From an uncultured Eggerthellaceae bacterium (GTDB taxonomy: Bacteria > Actinomycetota > Coriobacteriia > Coriobacteriales > Eggerthellaceae): a stretch of 55,804 bases of DNA. Location of the stretch: NCBI GenBank assembly GCA_910588205.1, contig CAJUQK010000016.1, positions 1 to 55,804 on the forward strand, in the 5' to 3' direction. A program made the position numbers and the translations under genes. The first letter of the stretch is position 1. Every line of letters begins with the position of its first letter. Below the pieces are notes generated by a model. It saw only the letters and a program-made list of their open reading frames with translations, ran no database searches and had not been told where the DNA came from. Of the stretch, positions 27,006 through 34,950 are shown piece by piece.

Positions 27006-28720
27006 GTGAGAATCGGACATCTGCATAGGATCCTCAAGGACAAGAGAGCTGTCGTATTGCTGCTGGCATTCTCGCTGCTCTTCGCTCTTTCTTGGACGCT
27101 TCCTTCCTACACAGACGGTGCGTCGCTCAGATCATGTCTGGGGGAGGCGGTTCTTCTGGCCGTCCCTCTTTTCTTCTTGTTCGTTGCTTTGGTTTGGGTG
27201 GTCGGGGTGATTCGCAAAGCTCAAACACCAGAAGGTTCAGTATTAGCTGAGCAAGAGCAAGGGGTCCATACAGGAGAACGCCGAGTTATCGATCAGCGCT
27301 CCTTCGTGACATTCTTGGGGAGGCACAGGGTCTTCTTGTTCGTATTCGCTCTGACCTTCATTGTGTGGCTCATGGTGTACCTGACTGCTTTCCGGGTATC
27401 TTCTCTGCTGATTCTGCAGATATCATCCATATGGTCACGGGTGAGCCTTTCGAGAGCGGATCCTTTCGCTATAGCGGTCTGAATGACCATCATCCCTTGC
27501 TCTATGCTTTTTTGAACTGGCTCATCTTGAGCATCAGCGGCCTGTGCGGTGCGCCCTTAGAGCTTGCAGTAGGTTTGCTCTCATTCATCCATATGGTCTG
27601 CCTTGCGCTCAGTTGTTCGTATTGTGCATCCACGCTCTATGCGCTCACCGGCTCTCGATGGACGGTCATCCTCTGTGTTCTGGTCTTGTCATTCAATCCG
27701 CTGGTGGCACTGTATGCGGTAACGGTTTGGAAGGATATCCTGTTCGGTGCCCTTGTGCTGGCTTTGCTGTGTTCGACGGTGCGCCTCCTGAGATTCCCCG
27801 AGCGCTACCAGACCCGGTGGTGTCGTATCATCCCTTGGTCTCTCCTTTTGGCGGCGTGCATGTTGATGCGCAGCAACGGTCTGGTCATCGCGTTGGTATT
27901 GGCGATCGGTGTCATAGCCCTTGTGTGGAGAAGCTCCCTCCGCCAGGTGGCAATGGTCGCCTTCGTATGCGCCCTGGCGGTTTTCGCCATGGTGAAAGGG
28001 CCGATCTCCTGGGCGTTGGAAGTCGAATCTGCCCACTTCGCAGAAGGGGTCTCGTTGCCCTTGCAGCAGATCGCTCGGACGGTAGCGGAGGATGGGGATC
28101 TCTCCCAGGAGCAAGAAGATCTCCTTCAGGCTATCGTTCCTCTCGATGCCATGAAAGAGACCTACGATCCCTGGTCTGCGAATGGGGTCAAGTTCAATGA
28201 CGCCTTCGACGATGCATTCCTCGAACTGCATAAAGGCGAGTTCCTGAAGACATGGTTCGAGGTTGGCCTCCAGAACCCCGGAGCGTATTTGCGCGCTTGG
28301 TGCGATCTGACGAATTGCTATTGGTCAGTAAATGGGTTCACGTGGTATCTGAACGGTGTTGGGTATGATTCGAACGGTGATGGAGAAAAGGAATCCATGA
28401 ATCTCATCCCGTGGCTTGCTGGTCCCAGTAACCTCGTCTCTTTCTGCGATAGGTACATCAGCGTTTTTCAGCCTTTGTTCAAGCCAGGTTTCCTTGCATG
28501 GTTCGCGCTCTTTTCCCTGGTGGTATTCGTCCTTCAAAGACGTAGGATCGGTCTTGTGGTAACGCTGGCTCTTGTGGCCTATTGGGCTGCCTATCTGGTA
28601 GCGGCGCCTGCTGCAGACTTCAGATATAGCTTCCCTCTTCTGCTGAGCATACCGTTGGTGCTCTCGTTGTTGCTCATACCCTTCGGTACGCTATCGTCTG
28701 AGGATACGGAGCGGGTCTGA
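27006..28720 (+). pseudogene. DUF6020-like membrane protein gene with a -1 frameshift
   Basis: Two overlapping frames together make one protein. The first (27006-27482) gives three hydrophobic helices up to FIVWLMVYLTAF; the second, in another frame, continues PGIFSADSADII with NDHHPLLYAFLN and runs on to 28720 with about ten more helices. The junction falls at about 27390-27394 (TTTCCGGG). One missing C would restore Phe-Pro-Gly-Ile-Phe-Ser, the motif expected in DUF6020-type polytopic proteins of glycan loci. No X-XXY-YYZ slippery site is present in the right frame, so a real mutation or a sequencing or assembly error is likelier than programmed frameshifting. Intact, it would be about 570 aa, possibly a GT-C-like glycosyltransferase. 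The GTG 27006 start follows AAGGAG at 26988-26993. Confidence 0.75.
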
Positions 28721-28752
28721 TCTCCGTTCGCAGAGCTTCATTTCTATTCGTT

Positions 28753-28780
28753 TTGCGAAAGATCCATGCTCTGCTATAGT
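28753..28780 (+). promoter_or_regulatory. Candidate promoter for the lic operon
   Basis: TTGCGA (28753-28758) and TATAGT (28775-28780) are separated by 16 bases, a plausible -35/-10 pair, 35 bases upstream of the TTG start at 28815. Confidence 0.5.
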
Positions 28781-28814
28781 GCTCTTGTTCAGAAAATGAG
28801 AAAAGAGCATAAAA

Positions 28815-30593
28815 TTGAACAGCAAATCATTCGAGGTGCTTGCAGTCCTAGCAGAACAGGCTGGGCTCACCCAGCGGGAGATCGCTCAAGAAACGCATAT
28901 GTCCTTGGGTTCGGTCAGTACGGCTCTTACGGAGTTGCGCAGGGCGGGGCAGGTGGCATCAGAGGCGAACCAGATCACTGAGGCTGGCCGCGCTGCCCTT
29001 GAGCCTTATCGAGTGAAGAATGCGGTCATCCTAGCAGCGGGGATGTCCACGCGTTTTGCTCCCATATCCTACGAGAAGCCCAAAGGCATCCTCACGGTAC
29101 GGGGTGAAGTGCTCATAGAGCGCCAGATCCGCCAGCTTCAGGAAGCGGGCATCACGGACATCACGGTGGTCGTAGGCTACAAGAAGGAATACTTCTTCTA
29201 TCTGGAGGACGCCTTCGGGGTGAAGCTCGTGGTGAATGAGGAATACGCCACGCGCAATAACCACTCCTCCCTCATGGCTGTGCGCAGCATCCTCGGTCGC
29301 ACGTATATCTGTTCATCAGACGACTACTTCACGCAGAATCCCTTCAGATCCTATGCCTGGAAAGCCTTCTATGCGGCTGCTTACTCTGAAGGTCCCACGG
29401 ATGAATGGTGCATGGAGGTGGGACCGAAGGGGCGCATCAAGTCTGTCACGGTGGGCGGCGCGGACGCATGGTACATGATCGGCCATGTATTCTTCGATGA
29501 GGCGTTCTCGAAGCGATTCGTGGAGGTACTGGAAGACGAATACGATCTGCCGCAGACGCCATCAAAGCTCTGGGAAGAGCTCTTCCTCGACCATATCAAA
29601 GACTTCGATATGGTCGTCAGGAAGTACGACCCAGGTGTCATCTGGGAGTTCGACTCTATCGAAGAGTTGCGCGCCTTCGACCCGCTCTTCCTGGAGAATG
29701 TCGATTCCGAGGTATTCGCGAACATCCAAGCAGTCCTTGGTTGCCCACCCTCTGAGATCCGAGACATCTATCCGCTCAAGCAAGGGCTCACGAACCTCTC
29801 CTGCCATTTCACGACGGATTCCGGCGAATACGTCTATCGGCATCCTGGCATTGGGACGGAGCGGCTGATAGACCGCGCTGCTGAGGTTGCTGCTCAGCAG
29901 GTGGCCAAGGATCTGGGGATAGATGACACCTTCATCTTCGAAGATCCGGACAAGGGCTGGAAGATATCTCGCTTCCTTCCGGATTGCTGTCAGCTTGACC
30001 CCCATGATGACGGGCAGCTCGCTCGTGCCATGCAGATGGCTCACAGGCTCCATGCAGAACCCGTGGTCATGGATCGCACATTCGACTTCTTCCAGGAGAG
30101 CAAGAGGTATGAAGCGGCGCTTCTGGAGAAGGGTCCCATCGACGTGCCGGGGTATGCCGAGATGGCTGAGATGGCAGCCAAGCTCTATGAGCATGTGCAG
30201 GCAGAACCATCGAAGAAGTGCCTTACCCATAATGATTTCTTCTATCTGAACCTCTTGCTGGATGAGGCCGATGATCTCTATCTCATTGATTGGGAATACG
30301 CAGGCATGTCGGACTATGCGAACGACTTCGGTACGTTCACGGTCACCTGCGAGCTGTCTGAGGAGGAGGCAGAGCGGGCCTTGGAGCATTACTTCGACCG
30401 CCCTCCTACGTTCGCGGAGCTTCGCCACAACTTCGCCTTCGTGGCCTTCGCCGGTTGGTGCTGGTATGTGTGGTCACTGGTCAAGGAGGCAGAAGGGGAT
30501 AACGTAGGGGAGTGGCTCTATATCTACTACAACTACGCGAAGGCCTATTTGGGCAAGGTCTTGGATTGGTACGAACAGGATGAACGGCTGTGA
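28815..30593 (+). CDS. Fused winged-helix / LicC cytidylyltransferase / LicA choline kinase
   Basis: A 592 aa three-domain protein. Residues 1-65 form a winged helix-turn-helix (LTQREIAQETHMSLGSVSTALTEL type). Residues about 67-290 are a nucleotidyltransferase with AVILAAGMSTRF and YEKPKGILTVRGE, as in CTP:phosphocholine cytidylyltransferase LicC. Residues about 310-590 are a choline/ethanolamine kinase-like domain with the Brenner motif HND at 472-474 and IDWEY (Asp492). Predicted role: phosphorylate imported choline and convert it to CDP-choline for LicD. The HTH suggests self-regulation or choline sensing. An in-frame stop at 28797 leaves TTG 28815 as the first start; AGAG lies 8 bases upstream. 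It is followed by a LicB-like permease. Confidence 0.87.
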   Translation: MNSKSFEVLAVLAEQAGLTQREIAQETHMSLGSVSTALTELRRAGQVASEANQITEAGRAALEPYRVKNAVILAAGMSTRFAPISYEKPKGILTVRGEVLIERQIRQLQEAGITDITVVVGYKKEYFFYLEDAFGVKLVVNEEYATRNNHSSLMAVRSILGRTYICSSDDYFTQNPFRSYAWKAFYAAAYSEGPTDEWCMEVGPKGRIKSVTVGGADAWYMIGHVFFDEAFSKRFVEVLEDEYDLPQTPSKLWEELFLDHIKDFDMVVRKYDPGVIWEFDSIEELRAFDPLFLENVDSEVFANIQAVLGCPPSEIRDIYPLKQGLTNLSCHFTTDSGEYVYRHPGIGTERLIDRAAEVAAQQVAKDLGIDDTFIFEDPDKGWKISRFLPDCCQLDPHDDGQLARAMQMAHRLHAEPVVMDRTFDFFQESKRYEAALLEKGPIDVPGYAEMAEMAAKLYEHVQAEPSKKCLTHNDFFYLNLLLDEADDLYLIDWEYAGMSDYANDFGTFTVTCELSEEEAERALEHYFDRPPTFAELRHNFAFVAFAGWCWYVWSLVKEAEGDNVGEWLYIYYNYAKAYLGKVLDWYEQDERL

Positions 30594-30634
30594 GCCAGTG
30601 CCTTTCTGGATCACGATGAAGAAGGGGTAGGGGA

Positions 30635-31579
30635 ATGAGATACGGATTGACGAGCGGTCTGCTCTGGGGATTGGATACGGTGATCTTGGGTATTGGCCTG
30701 GCCATGGCGCCCTACATAGGGACGGCGGAAGCCTTGGCCTTGGCTGCTATCGTGGGTGCGGCTCTCCATGATGCCTTCTGCGCTATTTGGCTGTTCCTGT
30801 ACATGGCCGTGAAGCGACGCCTGAAGGATACGCTCGCAGCGCTCAAGACCCGCAGTGGCAAGGTGGTCATCTTGGGTGCGTTGCTGGGCGGCCCCATCGG
30901 CATGACAGGGTATGTGACCGCCATCAACAACATCGGTGCGGGCTATACCGCTATCATCTCCTCCTTCTATCCCGCTTTCGGCACGGTCATGGCGGTGCTC
31001 CTCTTGAAGGAGAAGATGAACTGGAAGCAGGTAGTCGCGTTGGCGGTCGCCCTGGCCGGTATCATCGCCATGGGGTATCTGTCGGCGGATACCACGGTCA
31101 CGGGGAATGCGGTCATCGGGCTTCTGGGGGCAGCGGCCTGCGTCATCGGATGGGGTTCAGAGGCAGTGCTCTGCGCCTGGGGCATGCGCGACGACAGTGT
31201 TGATAACGAAACGGCTCTTCAGATCCGCGAGACCACGTCCGCCCTGGTGTATCTGGTCTTCGTGCTGCCCCTCTTCGGAGCCTGGGCTTTCACGCTGACC
31301 GCCTTTCCGTCAGCAGCTACGGGCATCGTGGCTTTAGCGGCTTTGGCGGGGGCAACGTCCTATCTCTTCTACTATAAGGGTATCGCGGTCATAGGAGCGG
31401 CGAAGGGTATGGCGCTTAATATCTCCTATTCCGCCTGGGCGGTGCTCTTCGGAGTGATCCTGTTGGGCGCTATCCCCGGCCCCATTGAGATCATCTGCTG
31501 TGTGGCCATCCTCTGCGGTACCATCCTGGCCGCCTCTGACTGGAAAGAGCTCTTCAGTCGCACGAAGAAGCCAGCGTAG
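30635..31579 (+). CDS. licB: LicB-like choline permease (DMT/EamA superfamily)
   Basis: A 314 aa protein with ten predicted helices in two EamA halves. The first half has SGLLWGLDTVILGI and INNIGAGYTAIISSFYPAFGTVMA followed by LKEKMNWKQ; the second half ends in a GPIEIICCVAI helix. LicB proteins import choline, and the gene directly follows the HTH-LicC-LicA fusion by 41 bases with AGGGGAA before ATG 30635, so choline is the probable substrate. By sequence alone another small solute is possible. It converges on the GT2 gene at 31594 with a 14-base gap. Confidence 0.78.
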   Translation: MRYGLTSGLLWGLDTVILGIGLAMAPYIGTAEALALAAIVGAALHDAFCAIWLFLYMAVKRRLKDTLAALKTRSGKVVILGALLGGPIGMTGYVTAINNIGAGYTAIISSFYPAFGTVMAVLLLKEKMNWKQVVALAVALAGIIAMGYLSADTTVTGNAVIGLLGAAACVIGWGSEAVLCAWGMRDDSVDNETALQIRETTSALVYLVFVLPLFGAWAFTLTAFPSAATGIVALAALAGATSYLFYYKGIAVIGAAKGMALNISYSAWAVLFGVILLGAIPGPIEIICCVAILCGTILAASDWKELFSRTKKPA

Positions 31580-31593
31580 GATCAAACGGTGGC

Positions 31594-32688
31594 TTATCGG
31601 TTGAAGAACCGGGAGGCATCTTGGAGCGTGGCAGCCAGCCCGTTGATGCGGATGCGATGCAGGCCCTTGCCCAGGGTATAGGCAGCGAAGGCGAGGTTGT
31701 TCGGGGGGATGCACTCTATCCCGCGGATGCGGGCAAAGAGAGAGCGCAGGGCGGGGGAGATGGCTGGGTCTGTCAATACCAACCCTTCGTCCATGGCGCC
31801 GAACATCTCCCGGAGCGCCTGCGAAAGTCCTGGATAGCCTTCGTTCACCTGGCTCACCACGCCTCCTGCATACATGAAACCACGCCGAATATGTGCGCGC
31901 CAGATGCCCGAGTCCGTTACGTTCGCCGTCTTGAGCACCTCGGTCATCTCCTGCCAGCGTTCGAAGGGCAAAAGCGGCGCTTTGCATGCGAAGGCATCCT
32001 CATCCTCTGGGGAGGTGGCGCGGTAGTTGTAGAAGGGCTCATCCAGATAGACGATCCTGTCCGTGGCGGTCAGTGTCTCCACCAAGAAGCGGTTATCGGC
32101 CCAGCCGCTGCCAGGGTATTCTGGAAAGCGGATGCCGTGCTCTTCCAAGAATGAGCGTCGGTAGAGGGCTGACCAGATGGAGGGGTGGTGGGCGATGAGC
32201 TCCGGAGTCGCCTCTAGGCCAAAGGGCTGGGAAGAGGGATGCACAAGCCCCCTATAGGTACAGTTGAGCTTCTGCTCTCCGAACTCATCCCCTGCCTTCA
32301 CCCACCAGTAGGGGCATTTCACGATATCGGGTTCCTCTGAGAAGGATCCGGCGAAGGTGAGCATCTTCTCAAGAGCATCTACATCCATCCAGTCATCAGG
32401 CTCTAGGATGGCGATCCACTCTCCTCGGGCTATCGTCAGGCCATCATTCATGGCAGCGCCGTAGCCTGCATTCTCTTTGGTGGCGATGCGGAAGCGCGGG
32501 TCCTCATCGGCAAAGGCGTTCAAGATGTCCAAGGAGCCATCCGTGGAACCGTCATTCACGCAGATGACCTCTAGGCTCCGGTATGTCTGCTCTTGGGCGG
32601 ATACCAGCGCATCCACCAGTTGGATCCCAGCGTTGTAGACGGGGATGATGATAGAGACGAGCTCAGTTCCTGCGGCGTGGGGGTTCAT
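31594..32688 (-). CDS. Family 2 glycosyltransferase
   Basis: A 364 aa protein with a full GT-A domain: VSIIIPVYNAGIQL, VICVNDGSTDGSL, NAGYGAAMNDGL and AILEPDDWMDVDAL (DDW metal site). A C-terminal extension of about 120 residues is helical. It transfers a sugar to a lipid- or glycan-linked acceptor in the cytoplasm; the donor is unknown. Its start overlaps the end of the WecA-like gene by 26 bases, so it is translated with that gene. A rhamnosyl step like that of mycobacterial WbbL would fit the context but cannot be shown from this sequence. Confidence 0.83.
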   Translation of the reverse strand: MNPHAAGTELVSIIIPVYNAGIQLVDALVSAQEQTYRSLEVICVNDGSTDGSLDILNAFADEDPRFRIATKENAGYGAAMNDGLTIARGEWIAILEPDDWMDVDALEKMLTFAGSFSEEPDIVKCPYWWVKAGDEFGEQKLNCTYRGLVHPSSQPFGLEATPELIAHHPSIWSALYRRSFLEEHGIRFPEYPGSGWADNRFLVETLTATDRIVYLDEPFYNYRATSPEDEDAFACKAPLLPFERWQEMTEVLKTANVTDSGIWRAHIRRGFMYAGGVVSQVNEGYPGLSQALREMFGAMDEGLVLTDPAISPALRSLFARIRGIECIPPNNLAFAAYTLGKGLHRIRINGLAATLQDASRFFNR

Positions 32689-33877
32689 CGGTCCTGTCCC
32701 TTTGACGATTGCGTATATCCTGGTATTTGACGCGGCGGACCGAATCCAGCCGCCGCGAGTCAGCGCTTCCTCGGCCGGGCTTGCGGCGCGGCACGTAATG
32801 ATGGCGAAGCACCGGTTCTAGCAGGTGCAGCTTGCCTATGGCAAAGACAGTGATGCCCGCTGCGGCTACGATGGCTGCAGTCCTCCAAAGGCCGTCAGAC
32901 TCTGCCAGTACGATGGCGCACGCAGAAAGCGCCGCTGTCCAGCCGCACATGATGAGCACGGTGCCTTGTTGGGAGAACCCGCGGTTCAGCAGCCGATGAT
33001 GGATGTGGCCCGCATCGGCTTGATCCACCCGCTGATGTGCCCGTTTGCGGCGGATGATGGCAACGGCGGTGTCTGTGATAGGCACACCCGCAGCCATGAT
33101 GGGTACGAACAGGGAGATGAACAGGGTTGAGCGGGCCACAGCCAGAAGCGACACCACGCCCAATGTTATCCCCAAGAGCAACGCCCCCGAATCGCCCATG
33201 AAGATGGAGGCGGGATGGTGGTTATAGCGCAAAAACCCTACGCACACCCCTACGATGACCACGGCCAGGATGGCGGCGTCGAAACGGGCGGAGAATACCG
33301 AGAACACGAAGATGGTGGCAGCGGAGATGCCGCTGATGCCCGAAGCAAGCCCGTCTAACCCATCCACGAGGTTGATGACGTTAGCGAAGGCCACCAGATA
33401 GAAAATGGTGATGGGATAGGCAAGCCAGCCGAAATCGATGACGGCACCCTCTACGAAGGGGTTCTGAATATTGGAGAGCAGAAGACCAGAGGCTGCGCAG
33501 ATGGTGGCAGCTACGATCTGGCCTACTAGCTTCACGAGAGGCTTCAGATTCTTGATGTCATCCACCACACCCACGCCGAACATGACGGTAACCCCCAAGA
33601 AGAGCACGGGGAAGCTCACGGTGAAGCCGAAATAGGAGCGGAACGGGTCTATCCAGCCGAAGAGCATCACGCCTATCTCTATGACCACACAGCTGGCCAC
33701 CATGCCCCCGAAGATGGCAACGCCGCCCATGCGCGGGGTGGGACGTGTGTTCACGCGGCGGTTGTCCGGGTAGTCGATGGCATCGGTGGCGAAGGCGATG
33801 CGCTTGGCTATCGGCGTGAGCGCAATGGTGACAGCGATAGCCACAGCGAGGACGATGCCACACTCTATCCAGATCAT
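32663..33877 (-). CDS. WecA/TagO-like undecaprenyl-phosphate GlcNAc-1-phosphate transferase
   Basis: An integral membrane enzyme (404 aa from ATG 33877) with about eleven helices. It carries the MraY/WecA motifs DNRRVNTRPTPRMGG, GVVDDIKNLKPL (the DD pair), NVINLVDGLDGLASG (catalytic NxxNxxDG), IFMGDSGALLLG and the histidine loop DAGHIHHRLL. It links GlcNAc 1-phosphate, or a similar sugar phosphate, to undecaprenyl phosphate to start a wall glycan. The frame extends upstream to 33937, but the -10 box at 33921-33926 on this strand means the transcript cannot include that start; ATG 33901 is an alternative. Confidence 0.88.
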   Translation of the reverse strand: MIWIECGIVLAVAIAVTIALTPIAKRIAFATDAIDYPDNRRVNTRPTPRMGGVAIFGGMVASCVVIEIGVMLFGWIDPFRSYFGFTVSFPVLFLGVTVMFGVGVVDDIKNLKPLVKLVGQIVAATICAASGLLLSNIQNPFVEGAVIDFGWLAYPITIFYLVAFANVINLVDGLDGLASGISGISAATIFVFSVFSARFDAAILAVVIVGVCVGFLRYNHHPASIFMGDSGALLLGITLGVVSLLAVARSTLFISLFVPIMAAGVPITDTAVAIIRRKRAHQRVDQADAGHIHHRLLNRGFSQQGTVLIMCGWTAALSACAIVLAESDGLWRTAAIVAAAGITVFAIGKLHLLEPVLRHHYVPRRKPGRGSADSRRLDSVRRVKYQDIRNRQRDRTDEPPRRRN

Positions 33878-33920
33878 AGGTTGGATGCGTCCCCTTCGCA
33901 TTCGATGATATAACCGACTC

Positions 33921-33950
33921 ATTATAGCGTTCTGCAACGCGTGGGGTCAT
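33921..33950 (-). promoter_or_regulatory. Promoter of the WecA-like gene (minus strand)
   Basis: Read on the minus strand, TATAAT (plus-strand ATTATA 33921-33926) is preceded by ATGACC (33945-33950) at 18 bases, matching four of six -35 positions. It shares the short intergenic space with the plus-strand promoter at 33952-33960. Confidence 0.55.
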
Positions 33951-33951
33951 T

Positions 33952-33960
33952 TGCTATGAT
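33952..33960 (+). promoter_or_regulatory. Extended -10 promoter giving a leaderless transcript
   Basis: TGCTATGAT is an extended -10 box ending 6 bases before ATG 33967. Transcription would begin at or next to the A of the start codon, and no Shine-Dalgarno lies between, which suggests a leaderless mRNA. Confidence 0.5.
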
Positions 33961-33966
33961 GCTGCC

Positions 33967-34950
33967 ATGGAAAAAGCAGCCATCATCATCGTCACCTATC
34001 GGCGCCAAGAGCTCTTGGATAAGCTGCTCCAATCATTGCTGTTCCTACAAGAAGCCCCCTGGCGCGTGTTCATCATCGATAATGAGGCTTCTCCGGAAAC
34101 GGAGCAGCTGGTGGAAGTCTATCGTCATCTGGTGGATGAGGGTCTGACCGCTGCCCCTTGGGATGCCGGAGCAGATACCTTCGTCTATGCACCTCAGGCT
34201 GAGAATACGGGGGGAGCGGGGGGTTTCGCGTGCGGGGTGAGCCTCGCCTACCAGGCAGGGGCAGAGTGGTTCTGGCTCATGGATGATGATGTGGTGGTCT
34301 TGCCGGAAGCCTTAGGCATCCTCGGTCGCTGGGCTCCGCGTTTCGACGCCGTCCAGGGTTCACGCCTTGACTTCGACGGCGGCCCGTTCTGGTGGCAGTA
34401 TCGCTTCATCCCGGCTTTGGGGGTGTACAATCCTCTCGCACCCTCCGGTTTCGGCCCTCAGGGCTGGAAGCCCGCGAACGCACTCTGTTTCGAGGGGGCG
34501 TGCATCAGCCGCAGGGTAGTGGATGGCATTGGCCTGCCCGATGCGCGTTTCTTCCTCTATTGGGATGATTGCATCTATGGATACCTGGCGAGCCGCCGCT
34601 TCCGCGTGGCCGTGATCCAGGATGTCATCTTACAGCGCACCAAGGACATCCCTCACTGGGAGGTGTCCGGGGTACGTCAGCTCAATGCCAGCTCTGATCG
34701 GACGCGCTTCTATGTCATGGCAAACCGTGGTCATATGGCGAATTACCTGAAGCGGGAAGGGACGTTCTTGCCGTGGGGCTTCGCCCTGGGGACCCTTGCC
34801 TCCTTCGCGAAAGAGACCATCCGTCTGGCGGTGGTCGAGAGGGGGCATCTGGGGAGCGGCATCAAGAGCCTTGTGGAAGGGTGGCAAGAATCGCGCCGCA
34901 TCATGGTGGATCCGCTTTGGGAGCCCTCTGGAAAGGCATCGGATGTCTAA
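33967..34950 (+). CDS. GlfT1-like family 2 glycosyltransferase
   Basis: A 327 aa GT2 enzyme: AAIIIVTYRRQELLDKLL, FIIDNEASPET, AENTGGAGGFACGVSLAY and WLMDDDVVVLPEA (DDD metal motif), then a YWDDCIYGYLASRRF segment with the second acidic pair. The NTGGAGGF loop, the DDD motif and the W-DD pair resemble galactofuranosyltransferases of the GlfT1/GlfT2 group and related rhamnosyltransferases. It could add the first galactofuranose to a linkage unit; this is inference from family and neighbours (WecA-like gene divergent, LCP ligase downstream). It is probably read from a leaderless transcript. It overlaps the next gene by 8 bases. Confidence 0.75.
   Translation: MEKAAIIIVTYRRQELLDKLLQSLLFLQEAPWRVFIIDNEASPETEQLVEVYRHLVDEGLTAAPWDAGADTFVYAPQAENTGGAGGFACGVSLAYQAGAEWFWLMDDDVVVLPEALGILGRWAPRFDAVQGSRLDFDGGPFWWQYRFIPALGVYNPLAPSGFGPQGWKPANALCFEGACISRRVVDGIGLPDARFFLYWDDCIYGYLASRRFRVAVIQDVILQRTKDIPHWEVSGVRQLNASSDRTRFYVMANRGHMANYLKREGTFLPWGFALGTLASFAKETIRLAVVERGHLGSGIKSLVEGWQESRRIMVDPLWEPSGKASDV

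Noticed and set aside
27385..27395. Programmed -1 frameshift in the DUF6020-like gene
   Set aside because: No slippery X-XXY-YYZ heptamer is present in the incoming frame, and I saw no obvious downstream stimulatory stem.
27365..28720. Second half of the DUF6020-like gene as an independent gene
   Set aside because: Its GTG lies inside the first frame without a ribosome site, and the first frame ends exactly at the family motif that the second frame continues.
29562..30428. Minus-strand open frame of 288 codons opposite the kinase domain of the lic fusion
   Set aside because: Shadow of the well-supported kinase coding sequence.
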